From NCBI RefSeq assembly GCF_050876985.1, contig NZ_JBPAPP010000001.1: a stretch of 64,000 nucleotides of DNA; one strand, written 5' to 3'. This document shows positions 17,334 to 26,098 of the stretch, piece after piece. Position numbers and translations under genes: made by a program. Each line of letters starts with the position of its first letter. The stretch's first letter is position 1. The notes under the pieces were generated by a model. The model ran no database searches and was not told where the DNA came from. It worked only from the letters and a program-made list of their open reading frames with translations. Source of the stretch: Halopseudomonas sp002296055 (GTDB taxonomy: Bacteria; Pseudomonadota; Gammaproteobacteria; Pseudomonadales; Pseudomonadaceae).

Positions 17334-18382
17334 GCACGCGATATCAATACCGACCGGCAGCCTCGGAGCGTTATTCGTCCCCGCTGCTGAAGGCGGTTGG
17401 ACTGCACCTGCTGGTGGCGATACTGCTGTTCGCCTCCTTCAGCAGTGCGCCGGAATTTGAGCCGGCTAGGCCGATCGTGCAAGCGACGCTGGTGCAACTG
17501 GACTCCATGAGCCCGAGCACCACACCGACCGATCAGAAGATCGCCGGCGAGGCGCAGCAATCGCGCTCCCCGCGTGCAGACGAAGAGGCGCTGGAGAAAC
17601 AGCGCGAACAACAGCAGGCCGCTGAGGCAGCCAGGGCTGAACAGGCAGAACAAGCGCGTCAGGCTGAAGCCGAGGCGAAGCGCAAGGAAGCAGAGGCTGA
17701 ACGTCAGGCTGCCGCGGCTGCAGAGGCCCAAGAGCAGCAAAAAGCTGCCGAGGCTGCCGCAGCTGCTGAGCGCCGCAAGGCGGAAGAGGCCAAAAAGGCT
17801 GCTGAGGCGCAGGCCGCTCGCGAGCGCGCCGCTGCCGAAGCGGAGCGCAAGAAGGCTGAGGAAGAAGCCCGTCGCAAAGCGCAGGAAGAGGCTCGGCGCA
17901 AGGCGGCAGAAGAGGCTGAGCGCAAGGCAGCTCAGGAGGCCGAGCGTCGTCGCGAGCAAGAGCGTGTTGCCCGCGAGCAGCGTGAGCGCGAAGCGGCCAA
18001 GGCCAGCGCGTTGAACGAGCTGTTGGGTGAAGAGACTGAATATCAGCAGGCGCAGGCTGATCGCATTGGTGATCAGGTGGCGGCCAGCTTTGATGATGTT
18101 ATTCGTCGTTACGTGAGTCAGCAGTGGCGTCGCCCGCCGACTGCACGGAACGGCATGGTGGTGGAAGTGCGTCTGAGTATGTTGCCGACAGGGCAGATCA
18201 CCGATGCGGTGGTGATTCGCTCAAGCGGCGACCCGGGTTTTGATCAGTCTGCCGTGCAGGCGGTGAAGAACGTGGGGCGCATCCCGGAAATGCAGCAACT
18301 GTCAAGCGAGAACCCTGCGGAGTTCAATCGCCTGTACCGTCAGCGTAACCTGCGCTTCAGACCAGAGGATCTGTCATTCTGA
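17330..18382 (+). CDS. tolA: TolA, periplasm-spanning Tol-Pal protein
   Basis: 350 residues from a GTG overlapping the tolR stop (GTGA). Domain I is a single N-terminal membrane helix (LLKAVGLHLLVAILLFASF). Domain II (about residues 85-225) is a long Ala/Glu/Lys/Arg-rich helix built of imperfect EA-rich repeats (such as RKAEEAKKAAEAQAA). Domain III is a globular C-terminal domain (SQQWRRPPTARNGMVVEVRL) that binds TolB/Pal. Connects the inner-membrane motor with Pal at the outer membrane. Confidence 0.94.
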   Translation: MSTRYQYRPAASERYSSPLLKAVGLHLLVAILLFASFSSAPEFEPARPIVQATLVQLDSMSPSTTPTDQKIAGEAQQSRSPRADEEALEKQREQQQAAEAARAEQAEQARQAEAEAKRKEAEAERQAAAAAEAQEQQKAAEAAAAAERRKAEEAKKAAEAQAARERAAAEAERKKAEEEARRKAQEEARRKAAEEAERKAAQEAERRREQERVAREQREREAAKASALNELLGEETEYQQAQADRIGDQVAASFDDVIRRYVSQQWRRPPTARNGMVVEVRLSMLPTGQITDAVVIRSSGDPGFDQSAVQAVKNVGRIPEMQQLSSENPAEFNRLYRQRNLRFRPEDLSF

Positions 18383-19683
18383 TGAAAAGACTGAGTCAAG
18401 TATTTGCGGGCATTGTTGCCCTGTGCGTGAGCCAGCTGCTGCTGGCCCAGGACGCGATTGAAATTACCAAGGGCACCGACAAGGCGACGCCGATTGCGGT
18501 GGTGCCGTTCGGTTGGCAGGGTAGCGCGCCGTTGTCTGAGGATATGGCGCAGATTGTCGGCAACGACCTGCGCAACAGCGGCATGTTTGCACCGCTGGAG
18601 CGCAGCAACATGTTGAGCTATCCGGTACGCGGCGAAGAGATTAATGCCCGCGATTGGCGCATGATCGGTGCCGATTATGTGGTGGTAGGGCAGGTCAGCA
18701 GTAGTGGTGGCGAGAACCTGGATCTGACCTATAGTCTCTACAGCGTTGCCCGCGAGGAAGTGCTGTTGTCGCGCTCGATCAGTGGCACTCGCAACCAGTT
18801 GCGCGATATTGCTCATCATCTGAGTGATGAAGTATTCAAGGAGCTGACCGGCATCCAGGGTGCGTTCGGTACCAAGATTTTGTATGTCGCGGCCGAGCGC
18901 TTCTCTGTCGATAACACGCGCTACACACTGCAGCGCAGTGATTACGACGGCGCGCGCGCGGTCACGCTGCTGCAGTCGCGTGAGCCGATTCTGAGCCCGA
19001 GCTATTCGCCCGATGGCGAGCGTATTGCCTATGTGTCCTTTGAGTCGCGCAGGCCCGAAATATATGTGCACTACATCCGTACCGGTCGTCGTGAGCGGGT
19101 GAGCAGTTTCGAAGGGTTGAATGGCGCGCCAGCCTGGTCTCCGGACGGCAATCGCCTAGCCTTTGTGTTGTCGCGAGACGGCAACCCCGAGATCTACGTT
19201 ATGGAGCTGGCCAGCAAGCAGTTGCGCCGGGTAACCAATCACTTCTCGATTGATACCGAGCCGACCTGGATGGACAACAATACGATCGTGTTCACTTCCG
19301 ATCGTGGCGGCCGCCCGCAGATTTACAAGCAGAGTCTGGGCTCTGGCTCTCCCGAGCGCCTGACTTTTGTTGGCAACTACAATGCCAACGCCAAACTCTC
19401 CGTAGATGGGCGCACCATGGTTATGGTGCACCGTCAGGAGGGCTACCGTAATTTTCAGATTGCCACGCAGGATCTTGAGCGCGGAAATTTGAGAGTTTTA
19501 ACAGAAACGTCGCTGGATGAGTCGCCAACCGTCTCTCCCAATGGCGCTATGTTAATTTATGCTACCCGTCAACAGGGACGGGGCGTACTCATGCTGGTAT
19601 CTACAAACGGGCGTGCACGGTCGGAGATTCCGACACAGTTCACCGACCTGCGCGTACCTTCATGGTCCCCATACCTGCCATAG
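18382..19683 (+). CDS. tolB: TolB, periplasmic beta-propeller
   Basis: 433 residues with a signal peptide (MKRLSQVFAGIVALCVSQLLLAQ). An N-terminal alpha/beta domain (IAVVPFGWQGSAP) is followed by a six-bladed propeller with repeated blade motifs (LSPSYSPDGERIAYVSFE, GAPAWSPDGNRLAFVLS, ESPTVSPNGAMLIYA). TolB binds Pal and TolA in the periplasm. Its ATG overlaps the tolA stop (TGATG). Confidence 0.96.
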   Translation: MKRLSQVFAGIVALCVSQLLLAQDAIEITKGTDKATPIAVVPFGWQGSAPLSEDMAQIVGNDLRNSGMFAPLERSNMLSYPVRGEEINARDWRMIGADYVVVGQVSSSGGENLDLTYSLYSVAREEVLLSRSISGTRNQLRDIAHHLSDEVFKELTGIQGAFGTKILYVAAERFSVDNTRYTLQRSDYDGARAVTLLQSREPILSPSYSPDGERIAYVSFESRRPEIYVHYIRTGRRERVSSFEGLNGAPAWSPDGNRLAFVLSRDGNPEIYVMELASKQLRRVTNHFSIDTEPTWMDNNTIVFTSDRGGRPQIYKQSLGSGSPERLTFVGNYNANAKLSVDGRTMVMVHRQEGYRNFQIATQDLERGNLRVLTETSLDESPTVSPNGAMLIYATRQQGRGVLMLVSTNGRARSEIPTQFTDLRVPSWSPYLP

Positions 19684-19726
19684 GGCGCACCAACACTAAA
19701 CCATATGGGGTTAATAGGAGTTCATG

Positions 19727-20233
19727 ATGCAAGTTATCAAGTTTGGCAAAGCCGCTGCTCTGGTTGTCGCGTTCGGCGTGGTTGTAGGCTGTTCCTCCAA
19801 GGGTGGCGACACCTCTGGCGCTGGTGCAGTTGATCCCAACGCAGGCTACGGTGCCGGCACTTCTGGTGCAGGTTCGGACAACGGCATGAACAGCGCTGAA
19901 GCTGCTCTGCGCGCCATCACCACTTTCTACTTCGAGTACGACAGCTCCGAGCTGAAGCCTGAAGCCATGCGCGCTCTGGACGTACACGCCAAAGACCTGA
20001 AGTCTGCTGGCAACCGTGTTGTTCTGGAAGGCCACACCGACGAGCGCGGTACTCGCGAGTACAACATGGCTCTGGGCGAGCGTCGTGCTGCTTCCGTTCA
20101 GCGCTACCTGGTGCTGCAGGGTGTGTCCCCGGCTCAGCTGGAACTGGTATCCTACGGCGAAGAGAAGCCGGCAGCGATGGGTTCCAACGAGGAAGCCATG
20201 GCTCAGAACCGTCGCGTAGAGCTGCGCAAGTAA
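19727..20233 (+). CDS. pal: Pal / OprL peptidoglycan-associated lipoprotein
   Basis: 168 residues from the second of two adjacent ATGs, which is 6 bases from AGGAG (19716-19720); the first ATG (19724) is an alternative. The lipobox VVVGC gives a lipidated cysteine followed by SSKGGD. A low-complexity linker precedes an OmpA-like domain (residues ~65-168) with TFYFEYDSSELKP and EGHTDERGTREYNMALGERRA, which binds diaminopimelate in peptidoglycan. Very close to OprL of Pseudomonas. Confidence 0.96.
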   Translation: MQVIKFGKAAALVVAFGVVVGCSSKGGDTSGAGAVDPNAGYGAGTSGAGSDNGMNSAEAALRAITTFYFEYDSSELKPEAMRALDVHAKDLKSAGNRVVLEGHTDERGTREYNMALGERRAASVQRYLVLQGVSPAQLELVSYGEEKPAAMGSNEEAMAQNRRVELRK

Positions 20234-20246
20234 GAGACGAGGTCGT

Positions 20247-21032
20247 ATGAAGGGTTACAGAGGAGTGCTGGTCGCCTTTGCCCTGTCGCCACTGGCGGCA
20301 ATGGCTCAGGTTCCAGTGATGGAAGGCAGTTCGAATAACAGCTCGAATGCCACGTATCAGGGCTCCTCGGTGACCCAACAGACCCAGGCTGGCCTTTCCA
20401 GTGAAGGCCAGCTGTTTCAACAGTTGTACCAACTTCAGCAGGAAGTAACCCTGCTGCGTGGCATGCTCGAAGAGCAGAGCTACAAAATCAAGCAGATGGA
20501 ACAGGATCAGCTTGACCGTTACAAGGACATCGACAGTCGCCTGTCTGGCATGACTGCCGCGCCAGCTGCCTCTGGCAGTAGCGCCGCCGCCGACAGCGCT
20601 GCAGTAACTCAGGAGCCCGCCGCTGCGGCTGGTGCTTCTGCCGCGCCTCCGGACCCGGAGCGCGAAAAATTGATGTACGACGCCTCATTTGACCTGGTCA
20701 AGGCGCGCGACTTTGAAAAGGCCGCGCAGGCCTTCACCGCGTTCCTGCGCCGATATCCCGACAGTCAGTACGCGGGTAACGCGCAATACTGGCTGGGTGA
20801 GGTGTACCTGGTTCAGTCTGACCTGGAGTCTGCCGGCAAGGCGTTTGCCCAGGTCATCAGCCGCTATCCCGACCATCGCAAAGAGTCTGATGCGATGTAC
20901 AAGCTCGGTGATGTCGAGCGCCGTCTGGGGCGAGATGACAAGGCGCGTGAGCTGTTCCAGCAGGTCATTAGCAAGTACCCCGATTCCTCCGCCGCCCAAT
21001 TGGCCGGGCGCGAGCTATCCACTTTGAACTGA
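20247..21032 (+). CDS. cpoB: CpoB (YbgF), Tol-Pal and cell-division coordinator
   Basis: 261 residues with a signal peptide (ending SPLAAMAQ). Residues ~50-95 form a coiled coil (LFQQLYQLQQEVTLLRGMLEEQSYKIKQMEQ) that trimerises in the family; an Ala/Ser linker follows; the C-terminal ~120 residues are three TPR repeats (KAAQAFTAFLRRYPDSQYAGNAQYWLGEVYL and similar). Known role: couples Tol action with PBP1B during division. A hairpin follows the stop, separating it from queC. Confidence 0.92.
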   Translation: MKGYRGVLVAFALSPLAAMAQVPVMEGSSNNSSNATYQGSSVTQQTQAGLSSEGQLFQQLYQLQQEVTLLRGMLEEQSYKIKQMEQDQLDRYKDIDSRLSGMTAAPAASGSSAAADSAAVTQEPAAAAGASAAPPDPEREKLMYDASFDLVKARDFEKAAQAFTAFLRRYPDSQYAGNAQYWLGEVYLVQSDLESAGKAFAQVISRYPDHRKESDAMYKLGDVERRLGRDDKARELFQQVISKYPDSSAAQLAGRELSTLN

Positions 21033-21036
21033 TCTG

Positions 21037-21058
21037 TCGGGAGCTCTCTAGCTCCCGA
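21037..21058 (+). terminator. Terminator-like hairpin after cpoB
   Basis: Perfect 9-bp stem (TCGGGAGCT / AGCTCCCGA) with a 4-base loop, followed by TGTTGTAT. The U-tract is weak, so termination may be partial. Confidence 0.55.
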
Positions 21059-21083
21059 TGTTGTATCTGACAGAGCGTATTCT

Positions 21084-21770
21084 ATGTCTTCCTCTCCTAG
21101 CGGCCGTGCCGTTGTCTTGCTTTCTGGTGGGCTGGATTCGGCGACAGTGCTGGCGATGGCCCAGGCCGAAGGGCTGGCCTGTTACACCATGAGTTTCGAT
21201 TATGGCCAGCGGCATCGAGCGGAGCTGGCGGCGGCCGAGCGCGTGGCGAGCGCGGCGGGTGTGGTCGAGCATAAGGTGATCGATATGAACCTCAATGGCA
21301 TTGGCGGCTCGGCGTTGACCGATGAAACCATTGCTGTGCCTGAGTCGCCCGAGCAAGGTATTCCGGTTACTTATGTGCCGGCCCGCAACACCCTGTTTTT
21401 GGCGCTTGCCCTGGGCTGGGCCGAGGTGTTGGAGGCGCGTGATATTTTTATCGGCGTCAACGCCGTGGACTACTCGGGCTACCCTGATTGCCGCCCCGCC
21501 TTTGTCGAGGCATTCGAACAGCTTGCTAATGTAGCCACCCGCGCTGGTGTTGAAGGGCAGGGCTTTCGTATTCGTGCCCCGTTGCAGTACATGAGCAAGG
21601 CCCAGATTATCGAGGCCGGGCAAGCGCTGGGTGTTGACTATAGTCAGACGGTGTCCTGCTATCAGGCTGACAAGCAGGGTCGCGCTTGCGGTGTATGCGA
21701 CAGTTGTCGTTTGCGCGCGGCAGGTTTTGCGGCCGCCGGTGTGCCCGATGCCACCCTGTACCAGGGTTAA
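21084..21770 (+). CDS. queC: 7-cyano-7-deazaguanine synthase QueC
   Basis: 228 residues. The PP-loop ATPase motif SGGLDSATVLA is at residues 14-24, and the C-terminal zinc site is seen as SCYQADKQGRACGVCDSCRLR. It converts 7-carboxy-7-deazaguanine to preQ0 in queuosine synthesis. In P. aeruginosa queE sits between the cpoB homologue and queC; here only 51 bases separate them, so queE is absent at this place. Confidence 0.95.
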   Translation: MSSSPSGRAVVLLSGGLDSATVLAMAQAEGLACYTMSFDYGQRHRAELAAAERVASAAGVVEHKVIDMNLNGIGGSALTDETIAVPESPEQGIPVTYVPARNTLFLALALGWAEVLEARDIFIGVNAVDYSGYPDCRPAFVEAFEQLANVATRAGVEGQGFRIRAPLQYMSKAQIIEAGQALGVDYSQTVSCYQADKQGRACGVCDSCRLRAAGFAAAGVPDATLYQG

Positions 21771-21794
21771 ATTTGCCGAAGATGTAAAAAAGGC

Positions 21795-21822
21795 TTGAGT
21801 TTCCTCATTAAATCAGTAATAT
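21795..21822 (+). promoter_or_regulatory. Sigma-70-type promoter of tRNA-Lys
   Basis: TTGAGT (21795-21800) and TAATAT (21817-21822) are separated by 16 bases, 18 bases before the mature tRNA. A GC-rich stretch (AGCGCGCTTCC) follows the -10 element, as is usual for stringently controlled stable-RNA promoters. Confidence 0.7.
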
Positions 21823-21839
21823 AGCGCGCTTCCAGCAGG

Positions 21840-21915
21840 GGGTCGTTAGCTCAGTTGGTAGAGCAGTTGGCTTTTAACCAATTGGTCGTAGGTTCGAATC
21901 CTACACGACCCACCA
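21840..21915 (+). tRNA. tRNA-Lys (UUU anticodon)
   Basis: 76 bases with encoded CCA. Acceptor arms GGGTCGT/ACGACCC, D-loop GCTCAGTTGGTAGAGC, anticodon loop CTTTTAA (anticodon TTT) and T-arm GTAGGTTCGAATCCTAC are all intact. Confidence 0.97.
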
Positions 21916-22090
21916 CTCTGGATATTCCTATCCGGCCGTTCCAGGCCAAGCTTTATCGCAAATTCATCATCTTTTTTGTTGTCACACTGTGGCTGCCAGT
22001 GGCTGCGCTTTTGCATCTGTTTTGTGCTGCATAGGCTCTGGGGTGAACGTGCTACAATCGCCCGTTCCGTTGTTCCTGGTGGATTAAGAC

Positions 22091-23149
22091 ATGTCCCAGA
22101 TTTCAGAGCGTCTGCTGGTTCAGGCGCACCTGGATGCCAAGGCGCCTGCGCCTCTGAGCGATGCAGAAAAAGCCGACTACAAGGCTCGCATCGCTGCTGC
22201 CCTCAAAGCGCACAACGCCGTCCTGGTCGCGCACTATTACACCGATCCGGTGCTGCAGGAACTGGCCGAGGAGACCGGTGGCTGCGTATCCGACTCGTTG
22301 GAGATGGCGCGCTTTGGGCGCGACCACGAAGCGACTACGTTGATCGTGGCCGGCGTGCGCTTTATGGGTGAAACCTCCAAAATTCTCAGCCCGCACAAGC
22401 GCGTGCTGATGCCGACGCTAGAGGCGACCTGTTCGCTGGATCTGGGCTGCCAGATTGACGAGTTTTCAGCTTTCTGTGATCAGCATCCTGATCGCACCGT
22501 TGTGGTCTATGCCAATACGTCGGCGGCGGTCAAGGCGCGGGCGGATTGGGTGGTAACCTCCAGCTGTGCCTTGCCGATTGTCGAGCACCTGATCGATAAG
22601 GGCGAGAAAATCCTCTGGGCGCCAGACCAGCACCTGGGTAATTACATTCAGCGTGAAACCGGCGCCGATATGCTGTTGTGGCAGGGCTCGTGTATCGTTC
22701 ACGAGGAGTTCAAGGCCAAGGTCTTGGAAGATCTGCGCAAGGTGCACCCGGAGGCCGCGATTCTGGTGCATCCAGAGTCGCCTCAGTCAGTGGTTGAGCT
22801 GGCCGACGTGGTTGGCTCTACCAGCCAGCTGATTCAGGCCACCCGCGACCTGCCAAACCCAACCTTCATCGTGGCGACGGACCGTGGCATTTTCTACAAA
22901 ATGCAGCAAGCAGCGCCTGATCGTCTGTTGATCGAGGCGCCAACCGCGGGTAATGGGGCTACCTGCCGTAGCTGTGCCCACTGTCCGTGGATGGCGATGA
23001 ACACGCTGCCGCGCGTGCTGGCTGCGCTGGAAACCGGGGCTGACGAAATTCACGTCGACGCTGATCTGATTCCCAAGGCGGTGCGCCCACTGGACCGGAT
23101 GCTGGACTTCACTCGCAACGCCAGTCTCGCTGCCAAGGGCAATGCCTAA
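22091..23149 (+). CDS. nadA: Quinolinate synthase NadA
   Basis: 352 residues. Typical stretches include LVAHYYTDPVLQELAEETGGCVSDSLEMARFG, VVVYANTSAAVKA, and ATCRSCAHCPWMAMNTL near residue 300, with the cysteines that hold a [4Fe-4S] cluster. It condenses iminoaspartate with dihydroxyacetone phosphate to quinolinate for NAD synthesis. A short hairpin follows. Confidence 0.96.
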   Translation: MSQISERLLVQAHLDAKAPAPLSDAEKADYKARIAAALKAHNAVLVAHYYTDPVLQELAEETGGCVSDSLEMARFGRDHEATTLIVAGVRFMGETSKILSPHKRVLMPTLEATCSLDLGCQIDEFSAFCDQHPDRTVVVYANTSAAVKARADWVVTSSCALPIVEHLIDKGEKILWAPDQHLGNYIQRETGADMLLWQGSCIVHEEFKAKVLEDLRKVHPEAAILVHPESPQSVVELADVVGSTSQLIQATRDLPNPTFIVATDRGIFYKMQQAAPDRLLIEAPTAGNGATCRSCAHCPWMAMNTLPRVLAALETGADEIHVDADLIPKAVRPLDRMLDFTRNASLAAKGNA

Positions 23150-23160
23150 GCAGGGTCTGT

Positions 23161-23182
23161 AGCCGTCTACGGACGGCTTTCT
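23161..23182 (+). terminator. Terminator-like hairpin after nadA
   Basis: 7-bp stem AGCCGTC/GACGGCT with a TACG loop, followed by TTCTATT, in the convergent gap between nadA and the M48 protease gene. Confidence 0.6.
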
Positions 23183-23194
23183 ATTGGGCAGCTA

Positions 23195-24646
23195 TTACAG
23201 CGACTCGACCATGGCCCGTTGACGGCGCAGCTCGTTCTGCTGCTCCTTGATGCGCGCGGTGGTCACGAAGTTTCCGCCTGCGCGCTCCAGGGCAAGTTGC
23301 AGCTGCTGCTCAGCCTGCTGCAGGTCGCCGGTCAGCTTGAAGTAGTGCGCGCGCGCCAAGTGTACGCCCAGAATGTTGCCGGCCAGGCCGCGGATTTCGG
23401 CTGCCAGATACCAGACGTCCGGGTCGTCCGTGCGGCGGTTGGCCAGTCGATCGATGGCCCGCTGCGCCTCGGCGTATTGCTGTTGCTTGAGCAGTAGGTC
23501 TGCTTCGGCAAAGTCGAGGGGAAAGTTGCTAGGGAAACGCGCCTGTTGTTGCCGGGTGCGCTCCAGCGCCTGTTGCAGGCGGCCGGCGTTACTATCCAGT
23601 TCGATCTGGGCCAGATTGAACAGCAGGCTGTTCGGTTGCTGCTCTAGCAGCGGAGCCATTCTGTCGCTTGCTTCTGCGTGCTGGCCGCCGCGCGACAGCG
23701 CCAGAGCGAGACCGTAGCGGGCCGCGTCGTGGTCGCCGTCGTGCTCGTCCAGTTGGGCGCGGAAGCGCTTGGCTGACAGGCCGGGGCTTTGCTCATACTT
23801 GAGTTGCACGCGCGCGCGCATCAACTGATATTCGAGGCTGTCATTCTCGCCGCCGCTGGGTAACTGCTCCGCGCGGTTACGGGTATCGGCCATACGCGAC
23901 TGGCTGACCGGGTGAGTCAGCAGGAATTCAGGTGGCGTGGTGTCATAGCGGCTGAGCTGTGCCAGGCGCTCGAACATGGTCGGCATCGCGGTGGGGTCAT
24001 AGCCGGCGCGCTCAAGGTTGACGATGCCAATGCGGTCGGCCTCCTGCTCGTTTTGCCGCGAGAAGCGCCGCTGTTCCTGAATGGCGGCGGCCTGGGTTGA
24101 GGCCAGTGCGGCGAAACCGGCGTCCCCGCCGCCTGCTGCCGCCAGTACTATGGAGGCCAGCATGGCGGTCATGAAGGGCACTTGCATGCGTTGTTGCTGC
24201 TCCAGGCCCCGGGCAAAGTGGCGTTGGGACAAGTGCGCCAATTCGTGCGCCATGACCGAGGCAAACTCGGCTTCACTCTGCGCATGCAGAAACAGGCCGC
24301 CGTTGACGCCGACCACGCCACCGGGCGCGGCGAAGGCGTTGAGTTCAGGGCTGTCGATCAGTACAAAGGCGAGGCGGCGGTCGGTCAGCTGGCTGGTTTC
24401 TGCCAGGCGATAGGTACGCTGCTCAACAAAATCCTTGAGTTGCGGGTCGTCCAGTGTGGGGACGGCGCCACGCAGCATGGTGAGCCAGGTGCGCCCCAGC
24501 TGGTATTCCTGCTCGCGTGACATGATGGATGAGCTGGTGTCGCCCAGCGAAGGCAGATTGAAATCATCTGCGCTGACCGGCGCGCCGGCAGGCAGGCCCA
24601 GGGTGCCAACCAGTAAGACGCTATGCAGCAGGCGTTTGGCTGACAT
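23195..24646 (-). CDS. bepA: BepA-like periplasmic M48 metalloprotease with TPR repeats
   Basis: 483 residues from the ATG at 24646 (five codons upstream a second possible start exists). Signal peptide about residues 1-26. Peptidase M48 domain with zinc motif HELAH at residues 134-138 and GGVVGVNGGLFLHAQSEAEFASVMA before it; EQEADRIGIVNLERAGYDP gives the third zinc ligand. The C-terminal half is TPR-rich. BepA homologues act in outer-membrane protein and LptD quality control together with the BAM complex, fitting with bamC nearby. Confidence 0.9.
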   Translation of the reverse strand: MSAKRLLHSVLLVGTLGLPAGAPVSADDFNLPSLGDTSSSIMSREQEYQLGRTWLTMLRGAVPTLDDPQLKDFVEQRTYRLAETSQLTDRRLAFVLIDSPELNAFAAPGGVVGVNGGLFLHAQSEAEFASVMAHELAHLSQRHFARGLEQQQRMQVPFMTAMLASIVLAAAGGGDAGFAALASTQAAAIQEQRRFSRQNEQEADRIGIVNLERAGYDPTAMPTMFERLAQLSRYDTTPPEFLLTHPVSQSRMADTRNRAEQLPSGGENDSLEYQLMRARVQLKYEQSPGLSAKRFRAQLDEHDGDHDAARYGLALALSRGGQHAEASDRMAPLLEQQPNSLLFNLAQIELDSNAGRLQQALERTRQQQARFPSNFPLDFAEADLLLKQQQYAEAQRAIDRLANRRTDDPDVWYLAAEIRGLAGNILGVHLARAHYFKLTGDLQQAEQQLQLALERAGGNFVTTARIKEQQNELRRQRAMVESL

Positions 24647-24744
24647 CTTTTCTCGCATCATTTTTGTCTCATACCGGGTCTGGCTGTTGTCGAGAGGCGC
24701 GCCCGCAAGGCTATACTGTCGCGCACTTGCTGTGGAGCCCTTGC

Positions 24745-24987
24745 ATGTCTGTTGAATTGCCCATCGATGCTGTTGTTGACGCCCGTGGACTCAGCTGCCC
24801 GTTACCCCTGCTGAAGGCCAAACAGGCGCTGAACAGCATGTTAGCAGGCCAGACGTTGCATGTAATGGCTACCGACGCGGGTTCCGAGCGGGACTTTCAA
24901 CGCTTTGCCGAGTTGTCGGGTAACCGGTTGCTGCAGGCTCGCGCGTTGGACGGCGAATTTCATTATTGGTTGCGTAAAGCAGATTGA
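24745..24987 (+). CDS. tusA: TusA-family sulfur-carrier protein
   Basis: 80 residues from the ATG at 24745; an upstream in-frame ATG would extend into the bepA promoter. DARGLSCPLPLLKAKQAL carries the CPxP motif with the persulfide cysteine (C18). Members pass sulfur for tRNA thiolation or molybdenum cofactor maturation. It is divergent from bepA and followed 4 bases later by perM, as in P. aeruginosa. Confidence 0.9.
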   Translation: MSVELPIDAVVDARGLSCPLPLLKAKQALNSMLAGQTLHVMATDAGSERDFQRFAELSGNRLLQARALDGEFHYWLRKAD

Positions 24988-24991
24988 TTAA

Positions 24992-26071
24992 ATGCTAAAA
25001 GTTTTTCAGGGCTGGGTTCAGCGTTATTTTTCCGATGAAGAGGCTGTGGTGCTGGCAGTGGTGCTGGCGCTGGGCTTCGCGATCGTTATCTCCTTTGGCG
25101 ACAAGCTTGCGCCGCTGTTGACGGGTGTGGTGCTGGCCTACTTGCTACAGGGGTTGGTCACCCGCCTGCAGCGCTGGATGCCCCACGCGCTGTCGGTGTG
25201 GATTGTGTTCTTGTTGTTCCTTGGGGCGCTGGCGGCGCTGCTGGGTGTGGTCGTGCCGCTGGTCTGGAAGCAGATGCTCAACCTGTTCAACGAGCTACCG
25301 GGCATGCTGGGCGAGTGGCGTGCTCAGTTGCTGCATCTGCCCGAGGAATACCCCTCGTTTATTTCCGAGGCGCAGATTGAGCGCCTGATGAACTCCATCA
25401 ATGGTGAGGTGGGTGCCTTCGGGCAATGGGCGCTGTCCCAGTCGTTGGCCAGCTTGCCGGTGGTGGTGACCGTGCTGGTGTATCTGGTACTGGTGCCGAT
25501 TCTGGTGTTTTTCTTCCTCAAGGACAGCCAGACTCTGACGGCCTGGACGGTCAGCCATCTGCCGCGTGAGCGCCGCCTGATGCGGGTGGTGTGGACGGAA
25601 ATGAACCAGCAGATTGCCAACTACATTCGCGGCAAGGCGGTGGAGATTCTGATCGTCGGCGCGGTGACCTATATCTCCTTCGCCATACTCGGGGTTAACT
25701 ACGCCGCGTTGCTGGCGGTGCTGGTGGGGCTGTCGGTGCTGGTGCCCTACATTGGCGCTACGGTGGTGACCATCCCGGTGGCGCTGATCGGCCTGTTCCA
25801 GTGGGGCCTGGGTAACGAGTTTATGGTGCTGATGATCGTCTATGGCGTGATCCAGGCGCTGGATGGCAACGTGCTGGTGCCGATTCTGTTTTCCGAGGCA
25901 GTCAACCTGCACCCCGTTGCGATCATCGCGGCGGTGCTGATTTTTGGCGGGCTGTGGGGCTTTTGGGGGGTGTTTTTTGCGATCCCGCTGGCGACCTTGT
26001 TCAAGGCGGTGCTCTATGCCTGGCCGCGCGGCCTGGAGGCGGCGCACGATGCTCAGGCGGCGCAGGCCTGA
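24992..26071 (+). CDS. perM: AI-2E/PerM family inner-membrane transporter
   Basis: 359 residues with about eight membrane segments. The PerM/AI-2E family stretches are visible: YLVLVPILVFFFLKDSQ, GKAVEILIVGAVTYISFAILGVNYA, LVPYIGATVVTIPVALI and NVLVPILFSEAVNLHPVAIIAAVLIFGGLWGFWGVFFAIPLATLFKA. Family members export small molecules or act as Na+/H+ antiporters; the substrate here is unknown. Confidence 0.88.
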   Translation: MLKVFQGWVQRYFSDEEAVVLAVVLALGFAIVISFGDKLAPLLTGVVLAYLLQGLVTRLQRWMPHALSVWIVFLLFLGALAALLGVVVPLVWKQMLNLFNELPGMLGEWRAQLLHLPEEYPSFISEAQIERLMNSINGEVGAFGQWALSQSLASLPVVVTVLVYLVLVPILVFFFLKDSQTLTAWTVSHLPRERRLMRVVWTEMNQQIANYIRGKAVEILIVGAVTYISFAILGVNYAALLAVLVGLSVLVPYIGATVVTIPVALIGLFQWGLGNEFMVLMIVYGVIQALDGNVLVPILFSEAVNLHPVAIIAAVLIFGGLWGFWGVFFAIPLATLFKAVLYAWPRGLEAAHDAQAAQA

Positions 26072-26098
26072 GCATCACTTCGCGGGCGCTGTGGCAGG

